From positions 62,001 through 126,000 of the forward strand of contig NZ_JBEYXW010000006.1 in the NCBI RefSeq assembly GCF_040645195.1: a DNA stretch of 64,000 nt. The letters run 5' to 3'. This document shows positions 27,728 through 35,578 of this stretch, piece after piece; position 1 is the stretch's first letter; each line of letters opens with the position of its first letter. The position numbers and the translations under genes were made by a program. Origin of the DNA: Prauserella_A sp040645195. GTDB lineage: Bacteria; Actinomycetota; Actinomycetes; Mycobacteriales; Pseudonocardiaceae. The notes below the pieces were generated by a model that ran no database searches, was not told the origin of the DNA, and saw only the letters and a list, made by a program, of their open reading frames with translations.

Positions 27728-28933
27728 GTGCGCAATTCTCGTGGCTGGAAGCCTGTTCTCATCGCGTCCGTACTGGCGGCGTCCGTCCTGCCCGCCGTGC
27801 CGGCCGCGGCGGCACCGCATGTCAAGGAACCGGTGCGGTTCGCCACCTTCAACGCCTCGCTGAACCGCGCGAGCGCGGGGCAGCTGCTGACGGATCTGTC
27901 CACACCGGACAACCCGCAGGCGCGCGAGGTGGCCGAGGTGATCCAGCGCAGCCGGCCGGATGTGCTGCTGATCAACGAGTTCGACTACGTTCCCGGCAAT
28001 GCCGCGGCCGACGCGTTCCGCGAGAACTACCTGCAGATCGGCCAGGAGGGTGCCCAGCCGATCCGCTACCCGTATGCCTACACCGCACCCGTCAACACCG
28101 GCGTGCCCACGGGCTTCGATCTCGATCGCAATGGGACGGTGGGCGGCGGCAACGACGCGCACGGTTTCGGGGTGTTCGAGGGCCAGTACGGGATGCTCGT
28201 GCTGTCGAAGTACCCGATCGACACCGAGGCGGTCCGCACGTTCCAGCACTTCCTGTGGAAGGACATGCCGGGCGCCCTGCTGCCGGATGACCCGGCGACC
28301 CCGGAACCCGCGGACTGGTACTCGCCCGAGGCGCTCGAGGTGCTGCGCCTGTCGTCGAAGTCGCACTGGGACGTGCCGGTCCGCGTCGGCAAGCGCACGG
28401 TGCACTTCCTCGTCGCGCACCCCACCCCGCCGACCTTCGACGGTCCCGAGGACCGCAACGGCACCCGCAACCACGACGAGATCCGGTTCTGGGCCGACTA
28501 CGTCACACCGGGTAAGGGCCGCTACATCTACGACGATGGCGGGCAGCGCGGCGGGCTGAAGCCGGGGGAGCGCTTCGTGATCGCCGGCGACTACAACGCC
28601 GACCCGCTGGACGGTGACAGCGTCGCCGGCGCCGCCGGCCAACTGCTGCGCGCGCCCCGGGTGCGCGACACCAAGCCCACGAGCGTGGGCGCCGTCGTCG
28701 CTGCGCAGGAGCAGGGTGGTGCCAATGCCCGTCACAAGGGCGACCCGGCGCTGGACACCGCCGACTTCTCCGACACGGAGCCGGGGAACCTGCGCGTTGA
28801 CTACGTGCTGCCTTCGCGCAACCTGATCCCGCGCGGCGCCTGTGTGTTCTGGCCGGTCCCCGGCACGGAACTGGCCCGGCTCAACGACGCCTCCGACCAC
28901 CACCTCGTCCACATCGAGGTCGCTGTGCCGTAG
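27728..28933 (+). CDS. Secreted endonuclease/exonuclease/phosphatase-family protein
   Basis: 401 aa. A Sec signal peptide is clear: basic MRNSRGWKP, hydrophobic VLIASVLAASVLPAVPA, cleavage near AAAAPH (about residue 29). The mature part has the EEP fold: VRFATFNASLNR, DVLLINEFDY (metal-binding Glu), GMLVLSKYPID, VHFLVAHPTPP, RFVIAGDYNADPLDG (catalytic Asp-Asn) and DASDHHLVHIEV (final His). Substrate could be a sugar phosphate, lipid phosphate or nucleic acid. GGAGG lies eight bases before the GTG start; TACGGT at 27699 could be the -10. Single gene. Probably exported phosphodiesterase or phosphatase. Confidence 0.85.
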   Translation: MRNSRGWKPVLIASVLAASVLPAVPAAAAPHVKEPVRFATFNASLNRASAGQLLTDLSTPDNPQAREVAEVIQRSRPDVLLINEFDYVPGNAAADAFRENYLQIGQEGAQPIRYPYAYTAPVNTGVPTGFDLDRNGTVGGGNDAHGFGVFEGQYGMLVLSKYPIDTEAVRTFQHFLWKDMPGALLPDDPATPEPADWYSPEALEVLRLSSKSHWDVPVRVGKRTVHFLVAHPTPPTFDGPEDRNGTRNHDEIRFWADYVTPGKGRYIYDDGGQRGGLKPGERFVIAGDYNADPLDGDSVAGAAGQLLRAPRVRDTKPTSVGAVVAAQEQGGANARHKGDPALDTADFSDTEPGNLRVDYVLPSRNLIPRGACVFWPVPGTELARLNDASDHHLVHIEVAVP

Positions 28934-28939
28934 GGGCAC

Positions 28940-28945
28940 TAGCCT
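28940..28945 (+). promoter_or_regulatory. Candidate leaderless -10 box of the hydroxyacid dehydrogenase gene
   Basis: TAGCCT ends seven bases before the ATG at 28953, with no ribosome-binding site between. It lies in the short gap after the EEP-family gene. Confidence 0.42.
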
Positions 28946-28952
28946 CGCGGAT

Positions 28953-29897
28953 ATGCGTATTGCGATTCTCGACGACTACCAGAACGTCGCGCTCAGCCTC
29001 GCGGACTGGGCTTCGCTCGGCGCGGAGATCGAAGTGTTCACCGAGCACATCGCCGACCGCGCGGAGCTGGTCCGCAGGCTGAGCGGGTTCGAGGTGGTGG
29101 TCGCAATGCGGGAGCGCACGCCGTTCCCCGCGGACCTGCTCGCCGAGCTCACGGACCTGAAGATGCTGGTCAGCACCGGCCAGCGGAACGCCTCGATCGA
29201 CGTCGCGGCCGCGAGCGAGCGGGGAATCCTGGTCACCTACACCGGGTACCTGCCGCATCCGACGGCCGAGCACACCTGGGCACTGATCCTTGCCGCCATG
29301 CGCAACCTGCCCGTGGAGGAGTGTTCGGTCCGTGAGGGCGGCTGGCAGCGCACGATCGGCCGCAGCCTCGCAGGGGCGACACTGGGCATCATCGGTCTCG
29401 GCAGGCTCGGCTCCCGGGTGGCCAGGATCGGCCAGGCGTTCGGTATGCGAACCATCGCGTGGAGCCAGAACCTGACGCCGGAGAAGGCGGCCGAGCACGA
29501 CGTGACCGCCGTGTCGAAGGTCGACCTGCTCCGCGAGTCGGACGTCGTCACCATCCACCTGGTGCTCAGCCGCCGCACCCGTGGGCTGATCGGCGCCGCC
29601 GAGCTCGCCGCGATGAGGCCCCAGGCGTGGCTGGTCAACACCTCCCGCGGGCCGATCCTGCAGGAGGCCGCACTGCTGGAGGCGTTGCGGGAGCGGTGGA
29701 TCGGCGGTGCCGCGCTCGACGTGTACGACCAGGAGCCGCCGCCTGCCGACCATCCATTGCGGACAATGCCGAACACTGTCCTCACGCCACACCTCGGCTA
29801 CGTCACACGCGATGTGTACGAGGTCTTCTACGGCGACGCGGTGGCCAACATCGCCGCCTACCAGGCAGGCGAGCCCATCCGGGTCATGCGGCCCTAG
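28953..29897 (+). CDS. D-2-hydroxyacid dehydrogenase family protein
   Basis: NAD(P)-dependent dehydrogenase of 2-hydroxyacids, 314 aa. The N-terminal MRIAILDDYQNVALSLADW is typical of the subgroup with an unusual N-terminus. The Rossmann motif is LGIIGLGRLGSRVARIG (about residues 146-162). Catalytic residues are in VNTSRGPILQE (Arg), DVYDQEPP (Glu) and LTPHLGYVT (His). Substrate not determined. It follows the secreted EEP protein and converges on the ferric-reductase-like gene. A TAGCCT box seven bases before the ATG suggests a leaderless mRNA. Confidence 0.88.
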   Translation: MRIAILDDYQNVALSLADWASLGAEIEVFTEHIADRAELVRRLSGFEVVVAMRERTPFPADLLAELTDLKMLVSTGQRNASIDVAAASERGILVTYTGYLPHPTAEHTWALILAAMRNLPVEECSVREGGWQRTIGRSLAGATLGIIGLGRLGSRVARIGQAFGMRTIAWSQNLTPEKAAEHDVTAVSKVDLLRESDVVTIHLVLSRRTRGLIGAAELAAMRPQAWLVNTSRGPILQEAALLEALRERWIGGAALDVYDQEPPPADHPLRTMPNTVLTPHLGYVTRDVYEVFYGDAVANIAAYQAGEPIRVMRP

Positions 29898-29907
29898 ACT
29901 CGGTTCG

Positions 29908-31188
29908 CTACTCGAACTGCTCCAGCCGGATCCGTTCCCTTGCGACACCGGCGCCGCGCAACTGCCGGTACCAGTTCTCGGTGAAGCGCGGGCTGCCACA
30001 CACGGAGAACGTCGCCGTCGCGCGCAACCTCTCGGGCACGGCGTCCGCGGTGAGCCGGCCATCGGCCGCACTCACCACCGGCCGGTAGCGCTGACCCAGC
30101 GTCGCTGCCAGGTCGTGGTCGTAGATCAGTTCCGCCGGATCGCGCACCAGGTGGTAGAGCCAGGTCCGCTCAGGATCGGTGTGCAGGGCCTGGTGTGCGA
30201 AGGCAGTGATGCCGATACCGCCTGCGATGAACACCGCCTCGTGCCCCGAGTCCGCGGCATTGTCCGGGAAAGCGCCGTACGGGCCGTCGAGGTAGACGTC
30301 CACAATGGAGCCTGGTTCGAGAGTGCCGAGGGTGCGTGTGAAGCGCCCCGCTTCGCCCACCGCGAAGTGGACGGCGCCGGTGTCTGCTGTGGACACCACA
30401 CTGAACGGATGCCCGCGCCGCCACCGGCTGGCACGCACGAAGAAGAACTCCCCTGGCCGCGCGGGCAGCGGCAGCTGCCCCGGCGTGGCAGTGCAGAACG
30501 CGATGCGCGAGCCGGCGCGCCGGTGCATGGTGAGCGTATAGGGCCTGGCGAGCAACGGACTGGCCAGCCGGAGCGCCAGCGCGCCCGCGAGTCCCACGGT
30601 GAGCAGCCACCAGTACGCGAGCAGCGCGGTGTTGCCCGCGAGCACGCCGGTGGCTCCGTGGGCGTGGATGAACACCAGCATCGTGATCGGGTAGGTGAGG
30701 TAGTGCAGGTAGCGCCACCACCGGTAGCTCAGCGCGTACCGCGCGAGGGTGCTCGACAACCAGACCAGCAGGAACAGCAGGAACGCGATGCGGCCGAGCG
30801 AGACGAAACGGCCCTCGACCCAGGTGAAGTCGAGAGTCCAGAGGTAGGGCCAGTCCTGATGTTCGGCCAGCCGCCACAGCAACGGGTGCAGCAGAACCGC
30901 CATCGCCCCGGTCACACCGAGCCACGTGTGCAACCGCACCACTGCGGCGCGGTCCGCCGTCAGGTACCGGGTGAGCTGCCGGATGCCCAGCACCGTCTGC
31001 CACCACAACAGCAGCCCACCAAGCAACCCCAGCACCGCGGCCACCGGGACCAGGGGCGGTGTGCCGTCGTCCGCGGAGAACAGCGGGACGAGCATCGGCA
31101 GTGCGGACACCGCGATCGTGACCCGCAGCACGCGGACGCTCCCCACGCGGGTGCGCCGCGGGACCGTCCCGGTGGGCGCCACTGCCAT
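29908..31188 (-). CDS. Ferric reductase-like transmembrane flavohaem oxidoreductase
   Basis: 426 aa. The N-terminal half has about six membrane helices of the ferric-reductase type. Two pairs of haem-ligand candidates are in RLHTWLGVTGAMAVLLHPLLW minus its last residue, and in YLHYLTYPITMLVFIHAHG. The C-terminal half is a ferredoxin-NADP reductase-like module with GHPFSVVS (FAD), FIAGGIGITAFAHQAL (pyridine nucleotide) and ending near CGSPRFTENWYRQL. It would carry electrons from NAD(P)H through FAD and haem across the membrane. The ATG at 31188 overlaps the stop of the DUF2271 gene by one base; an upstream frame extension is that gene in another frame. Third gene of an apbE-DUF2271-reductase operon. 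Confidence 0.87.
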   Translation of the reverse strand: MAVAPTGTVPRRTRVGSVRVLRVTIAVSALPMLVPLFSADDGTPPLVPVAAVLGLLGGLLLWWQTVLGIRQLTRYLTADRAAVVRLHTWLGVTGAMAVLLHPLLWRLAEHQDWPYLWTLDFTWVEGRFVSLGRIAFLLFLLVWLSSTLARYALSYRWWRYLHYLTYPITMLVFIHAHGATGVLAGNTALLAYWWLLTVGLAGALALRLASPLLARPYTLTMHRRAGSRIAFCTATPGQLPLPARPGEFFFVRASRWRRGHPFSVVSTADTGAVHFAVGEAGRFTRTLGTLEPGSIVDVYLDGPYGAFPDNAADSGHEAVFIAGGIGITAFAHQALHTDPERTWLYHLVRDPAELIYDHDLAATLGQRYRPVVSAADGRLTADAVPERLRATATFSVCGSPRFTENWYRQLRGAGVARERIRLEQFE

Positions 31189-31880
31189 CAGGATCCTCTG
31201 GTGTACTCGGTCACCATGTCCGTGGTGAGCGGCTCGCCCGGCAGGAAGGAGACCCGCACGCCGGAGATCATCCGGTCCTCGGGCTGATCGTTGCGGACCT
31301 CCTCGGCCGTCACCTCGGACGCCTCGGTGCCGACGGTGAACGACGCCGAGAACTCCACCATCCGCTCCCACTCGACGTTGCCCTCGATGCGCACCCGGTA
31401 GGTCCCGGACGGCACCGGTGCGCCCTGCGCGTCCAGACCGTTCCAGTAGATGACCTGGTCACCGGTACCGGGGACCGGCCGCACCACGGCCTCGATCTGT
31501 GCCTGTGTGGCCTCCGCCCAGTTCGCCTTCCCCCGCCACGTGGGAATCCCCATCGGGCGCCGCGTGTACCCGCCGTGCCCGATCCAGCTGGTCGCGAAGA
31601 CGGAGGCGACGTAGTCGCCCGCCTCGTCCTCGATCCAGATGGCGTACTGGTTGCTGGCGGAGCGACCTTGCCGCTCGTAGTGGTAGTCGATCCGCAGCAG
31701 GCCGAGCGCCGCGGAGGCCTGCACGGAGCCGGGATCCGGCGCGGGGGTGCCCTGGGTCAGTGCGCTGGCTGGTGGCGGCGCGCTGTCCGCCTCGGCCAGA
31801 ACCTGCGTGAGACCGGCCGCGCCGACCACACCGGTCAGTACGACGGCCGGCAGCACGATACGCACCGTGGTGGCTCTCAC
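31188..31880 (-). CDS. Exported DUF2271-type protein
   Basis: 230 aa from the GTG at 31880, which has GAGGAG upstream. An N-terminal membrane or uncleaved signal segment (VRIVLPAVVLTGVVGAAGL) is followed by a Pro/Ala linker and a beta-rich DUF2271-like domain (SNQYAIWIEDEAGDYVASVF, IYWNGLDAQGAPVPSGTYRV). The family commonly sits beside ApbE and flavohaem membrane reductases. It ends overlapping the reductase start (TGATG). The longer open frame upstream is antisense-like overlap with apbE and is not used. No Ser/Thr-Gly-Ala-Thr flavinylation motif is visible. It probably lies outside the membrane as a redox partner. Confidence 0.8.
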   Translation of the reverse strand: MRATTVRIVLPAVVLTGVVGAAGLTQVLAEADSAPPPASALTQGTPAPDPGSVQASAALGLLRIDYHYERQGRSASNQYAIWIEDEAGDYVASVFATSWIGHGGYTRRPMGIPTWRGKANWAEATQAQIEAVVRPVPGTGDQVIYWNGLDAQGAPVPSGTYRVRIEGNVEWERMVEFSASFTVGTEASEVTAEEVRNDQPEDRMISGVRVSFLPGEPLTTDMVTEYTRGS

Positions 31881-31890
31881 GAGCGGCTCC

Positions 31891-32742
31891 TCACGAATCC
31901 GTCGACGGCAGATTGTCCGAGCGGTGCCAGCGACCGGAGCGGTCCAGCAGCGCCCACTCCGCACCGGGAACCAGATCAGCAACGAACCGCCCCGCCTGCT
32001 CGATGCCGAGCAGCACACAGCATTTCGCAGCGACCTCGCATGCGATCGGGTCTTGCGCCAGTACCGTGGCCTGCACGCAGTCGGTGTCCGTGGACATTGC
32101 GGTGCGGGGATCGATGAGGTGGTGCCGGGCCACGCCACCCGCATTCCAGGTTCGCCGCATGGTGCTGCTGGTCGCGGCCGCAGTGTCGTGGACGTGGACC
32201 CGTAACGGCCCGTCCCCGATGCCGATCGTCCACGCCTGTTCTGACGACCAGCACACGAGATCGCCGCCGATGTTGACCAGCCCGCGCACGGTGCGCTGCC
32301 GGGCACGTACCCTCGCGGCCGCCCAGCCCTTGGCGAATCCGCCGAGATCGAGCTCCACTCCCGGCGGCAGCTCGACGGTGCGGTCGTCCGGGTCGATACG
32401 GACCTCGCCACCACGCGCGGCCGGCGCTGGCGTGGGCGCGTCGTGCCCACCGAGCAGCTCGTACGACCGGTCATAGCCCAGCCGCCGTAGCTCAGCACCG
32501 AGAAACGGGCTGACCAGGCCGTCCGTGCAGGCCATCCACCGGCAGGCGGCCAGCAGGACGTCCAGCAGCAGTGGGCTCACCCGGGCGGTCCGCGCCTGGT
32601 TCAACCTCGACAGTTCGCTGCCGGGATCGAAGCGGCTCAACGTCGACTCGACGGTCCTCAGCCACCCGAACTCCTCGGCGGGCGCGGCGAGTCCGGCCAG
32701 CGACACCTCGGTGCCGAAGATGTGATCACGGTATGCGCGCAT
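31891..32742 (-). CDS. apbE: FAD:protein FMN transferase (ApbE family)
   Basis: Attaches FMN from FAD covalently to Ser/Thr of extracytoplasmic redox proteins; 283 aa. Family motifs in order are FGTEVSLAG, ESTLSRFDPGSELSRLN, LDLGGFAKGWAAARV, VNIGGDLVCW and HHLIDPRTAM (metal- and FAD-binding). The final conserved segment reads ACEVAAKCCVLLG, an actinobacterial variant of the ADAxxTA block. No signal peptide is visible. It is ten bases upstream of the DUF2271 gene and leads the operon. The start has GAGAGG upstream and faces the methyltransferase gene across 153 bases. Its acceptor protein is not evident in the operon. Confidence 0.9.
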   Translation of the reverse strand: MRAYRDHIFGTEVSLAGLAAPAEEFGWLRTVESTLSRFDPGSELSRLNQARTARVSPLLLDVLLAACRWMACTDGLVSPFLGAELRRLGYDRSYELLGGHDAPTPAPAARGGEVRIDPDDRTVELPPGVELDLGGFAKGWAAARVRARQRTVRGLVNIGGDLVCWSSEQAWTIGIGDGPLRVHVHDTAAATSSTMRRTWNAGGVARHHLIDPRTAMSTDTDCVQATVLAQDPIACEVAAKCCVLLGIEQAGRFVADLVPGAEWALLDRSGRWHRSDNLPSTDS

Positions 32743-32895
32743 GCTGCCTCTCCAGGCTGCAGGAAGACCGCCAGGTCAGGGATGCGCGTCGATGCGACGC
32801 AGCCACTATCGCGGGGCGCCGGTGAACCATTGGTGAAATTGCCAAATTCAGCGGGCACGTGGCACGGTTTTTCGCCGCCGGGCAGGATCGAGGCC

Positions 32896-33528
32896 ATGGA
32901 GCCCACTGTGCCCCGGAGCGTGTTCGACTCCGCCTACGAAACCCGGTCCGCGCCGTGGATCATCGGTGAACCTCAGCCGGCGATCGTCGAGTTGGAGCAC
33001 GCGGGCTGGATTCGCGGTTCGGTACTGGATCCGGGCACCGGTCTGGGCGAGCACACGATCTACCTGGCACGGCGCGGCTACGACGTCGAGGGCGTCGACT
33101 TCTCCGCGCCCGCCGTCGCGCAGGCACGTGCCAATGCCGCCGCACAGGGTGTCGAGGCCCGGTTCGAGGTCGCCGACGCGCTGCGGCTCGGATCCGAGCC
33201 GCGTTACGACACGGTCGTCGACTCCGCGCTGTTCCACGTGTTCGGCCCCGGCGACAGGGCGGCGTACACCCGCAGCCTGCATGCGGTGTGCCGTCCGGGT
33301 GCGCGGGTCTTCGTGCTGGCGCTGTCCGACGCGGAGCCGGGCATCGGCCCGCGCATCAGCGACACGGTCATCCGCGACGCCTTCGCCGACGGCTGGGTGC
33401 TGGAAAGCCTCAAGCCGAGCCGGTACCGCGTGCTCATCGGCGCGGACGACGCGCCGCGTCTCGGCCTGCCGGCCGGTGAGCATGCCGACATGGCCGCCTG
33501 GCTGGCCAGGGTACGGCGGGAACCGTGA
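32896..33528 (+). CDS. Class I SAM-dependent methyltransferase
   Basis: 210 aa. It begins with PRSVFDSAYETRSAPWIIGEP, typical of small thiol/halide-type methyltransferases of this group. The SAM site SVLDPGTGLGEHTIYLARRG (about residues 40-59) has a Pro in place of the usual Val-Gly start. It is followed by VEGVDFSAPAVAQARANA and VDSALFHVF. An in-frame ATG at 32722 would overlap the apbE promoter side; the ATG at 32896 has GGATCGAGG upstream and fits homologues. Substrate unknown. Confidence 0.85.
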   Translation: MEPTVPRSVFDSAYETRSAPWIIGEPQPAIVELEHAGWIRGSVLDPGTGLGEHTIYLARRGYDVEGVDFSAPAVAQARANAAAQGVEARFEVADALRLGSEPRYDTVVDSALFHVFGPGDRAAYTRSLHAVCRPGARVFVLALSDAEPGIGPRISDTVIRDAFADGWVLESLKPSRYRVLIGADDAPRLGLPAGEHADMAAWLARVRREP

Positions 33529-33539
33529 CAGTCGGCTGA

Positions 33540-33977
33540 TCAGTCGAGGCAGAACTCGTTGCCCTCGGGGTCGGCCAGCACGAGGTGACCGGCGCCGAGC
33601 GGGGGAGCGGGCTCGTGGCGCCGGAGCCGAGTGGCGCCATGGGCGACGAGCCGCTCGGCCTCCGCCTCCAGTGCCGCCATCCGCGCGTCGCCCTCGAGCC
33701 CGGGGGCCGCTCGCACGTCGAGGTGCACGCGGTTCTTGGCCTGCTTGCCCTCCGGCACTCGCTGGAAGAACAGCCGCGGCCCGGAACCCTCGGGGTCGAC
33801 CACTGCCGAGGCGTCGTTGCGGCTCTCGGGCGGCACGCCCATCGCCTCCAGGGCCTGCTCCCACGACTCGAAGCCCTTCGGCGGGTCCTGCAGCCGGTAG
33901 CCGAGGGCCTCGGCCCAGAACGCGGCCAGCCCGGCCGGGTCGGCGCAGTCGAAGGTGACCTGGACGTCGCGGGCCAT
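33540..33977 (-). CDS. VOC-family (glyoxalase/bleomycin-resistance fold) protein
   Basis: 145 aa, one VOC unit pair. It starts ARDVQVTFDCADPAGLAAFW, has PRLFFQRVPEGKQAKNRVHLDV in the middle (21 residues apart from the linker) and ends GHLVLADPEGNEFCLD with the usual terminal metal-ligand acid. Members bind small molecules or metals; many are uncharacterised. The start lies one base after the DinB stop on the minus strand, so the two are an operon. Converges on the methyltransferase gene. Confidence 0.88.
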   Translation of the reverse strand: MARDVQVTFDCADPAGLAAFWAEALGYRLQDPPKGFESWEQALEAMGVPPESRNDASAVVDPEGSGPRLFFQRVPEGKQAKNRVHLDVRAAPGLEGDARMAALEAEAERLVAHGATRLRRHEPAPPLGAGHLVLADPEGNEFCLD

Positions 33978-33978
33978 C

Positions 33979-34551
33979 TCAGCTCGCCTCCTGGTGTGTG
34001 TGCAGGTAGAGGTCGCGCAGCAGGCATACCTCGGCCAGATGGTGGATCAGTTCGCGGTTGATGTGCAGCACCAGCGCTGCCAGAGGATATTCGGCTAACG
34101 GTCCCTCCGCCTGTCCGCACGGGCGGGCGAGGCCGGCCTCGCCGAGGGACTCGACCCCGGCCAGCCACGTGGCGTACTCCGCGTCGAGCTGGGCCAGCGC
34201 CTCGGCCGCGGTCGCCCCGTAGGAGAACGACTGGTAGTCGGTGGACGCGCGGCCGAAGTGCGCGGCGTTGCGCATTGCGAGCACGCCGACGATCACGTGC
34301 CCGAGCCTCCAGGCAATCGTCGTGAACGGTGGTGGGTCGGGTACCGGGCTGGCGAAGTCGATGGTCATCGCGCCGGACCCGGCCTGCACTGGTGCGATGC
34401 CGGTGCCGCGGGGGCGCACGCTCCAGCAGCCGGGCGCCGGCTCCCAGAAGTACTCGTCATCGGTGAGCCCGTGGAGGCGGTCGCGCAGCTGGTTGGTCCA
34501 ATGCCAGGCGAGCTGGTCTCGGAGCAGAGCGTTCCAGGACGGGGCGGTCAT
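33979..34551 (-). CDS. DinB-family protein
   Basis: 190 aa, four-helix bundle. The N-terminal LLRDQLAWHWTNQLRDRLHG and DEYFWEPAPGCWSVRPRG are the DinB/mycothiol-transferase start with the first His. ITIAWRLGHVIVGVLAMRN-like (FTTIAWRLGHVIVGVLAMRN) gives the middle His, and ALVLHINRELIHHLAEVCLLR gives the C-terminal His pair (metal site). Enzymes of this group use mycothiol in related actinobacteria. The ATG at 34551 is preferred; the frame above it runs into the divergent WYL gene. First gene of a two-gene operon with the VOC gene. Confidence 0.85.
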   Translation of the reverse strand: MTAPSWNALLRDQLAWHWTNQLRDRLHGLTDDEYFWEPAPGCWSVRPRGTGIAPVQAGSGAMTIDFASPVPDPPPFTTIAWRLGHVIVGVLAMRNAAHFGRASTDYQSFSYGATAAEALAQLDAEYATWLAGVESLGEAGLARPCGQAEGPLAEYPLAALVLHINRELIHHLAEVCLLRDLYLHTHQEAS

Positions 34552-34581
34552 GGTCGTAGCTTCGCGCAGATAGCGGACAGG

Positions 34582-34606
34582 ATCGTTCCGTGATCTGTGG
34601 AACGAT
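34582..34606. promoter_or_regulatory. 8-bp inverted repeat, candidate WYL-regulator operator
   Basis: ATCGTTCC (34582-34589) and GGAACGAT (34599-34606) form a perfect palindrome with a nine-base spacer. It is centred in the 61-base gap between the divergent dinB and WYL genes, six bases before the WYL GTG. Position suggests that the WYL protein binds here and controls both directions. Inferred. Confidence 0.6.
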
Positions 34607-34612
34607 GAGCCC

Positions 34613-35578
34613 GTGAGCGTCGAGGCGACGACCGAGCGGGTGCTGCGGTTGCTGGCGTTGCTGCAGCGGCGGGCGTCCTGGACCGGTGCTGAGCTCGCCG
34701 CCGAGCTGGGCGTCACCGACCGCTCGGTGCGCCGCGACGTGGAACGGCTTCGAGCGCTCGGCTACCCCGTGCACGCGACGGCGGGTGTCGGCGGCGGCTA
34801 CCAGCTCGGCGCGGGCACCCGGCTGCCGCCGCTGCCCCTCGACGACGCGGAGGCGATCGCGACGGCGGTGTCCCTGCGGTTGGCGGCGGGCGGCACGGTC
34901 GCCGGTGCGGGTGAGGCGGCACTGCGGGCGCTCGCGAAGCTCGACCAGGTGATGCCGCCCCGGCTGCGCGCCGAGGTGCGGGCGGTGCACGGCGCTACCG
35001 AGACCCTTTTCGGTCCCGGAACCGAGATCGACCCGGAGCTGCTGGTCACGCTCGCGCGCGCCTGTCGCGACGCCGTGCGCGTGCGGTTCCGGTACGCCGG
35101 ACGCGACGGCGCCGACCGCGAGCGCACGGTCGAGCCGGTGCGGATGGTCGCCACCAGCCGCCGTTGGTACCTGATGGCCTGGGACGTCGACCGCGACGAC
35201 TGGCGCACCTTCCGCCTGGACCGGATGCGTGAGGTGGTGGCGACGACCTGGCGCTTCCGGGCGAGAGCGCATCCGGACCCGGTCGCCTATGTGCAGCGGT
35301 CGGTCGCCGAGGCGCCGTACCGGTATCTCGCCAGGGTGCGGGTGCATGCCCGGCCCGAGCGGGTTCGGGAGCTGGTGCCGCCCCAGGTGGGGCGCGTCGA
35401 GGACGATCGCGACGGGTGGTGCGTGCTCGTCGTCGGTGGGGACGACCTGGACTGGCTCGCCATGCACGTGGCCCGGCTCGGCTTCGAGGCGGAGGTGCTG
35501 GAGCCACCGGAGCTGCGGGAGGCCGCCGCCCAGCTCGCCCGTCGGGTCGCGGCGATGGCCGGGACCCGGGCGAGCTAG
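34613..35578 (+). CDS. WYL-domain HTH transcriptional regulator (YafY-like)
   Basis: 321 aa. An N-terminal helix-turn-helix (TERVLRLLALLQRRASWTGA, then LGVTDRSVRRDVERLRALGY) is followed by VGGGYQLGAGTRLPPLPLDD. The WYL domain lies in the middle (RRWYLMAWDVDRDDWRTFRL, about residues 181-200), then a WCX-like C-terminus. WYL proteins sense small ligands or nucleic acids. It is divergent from dinB with a palindrome between. Its TAG stop shares CTAG with the stop of the convergent serine hydrolase. Confidence 0.92.
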   Translation: MSVEATTERVLRLLALLQRRASWTGAELAAELGVTDRSVRRDVERLRALGYPVHATAGVGGGYQLGAGTRLPPLPLDDAEAIATAVSLRLAAGGTVAGAGEAALRALAKLDQVMPPRLRAEVRAVHGATETLFGPGTEIDPELLVTLARACRDAVRVRFRYAGRDGADRERTVEPVRMVATSRRWYLMAWDVDRDDWRTFRLDRMREVVATTWRFRARAHPDPVAYVQRSVAEAPYRYLARVRVHARPERVRELVPPQVGRVEDDRDGWCVLVVGGDDLDWLAMHVARLGFEAEVLEPPELREAAAQLARRVAAMAGTRAS

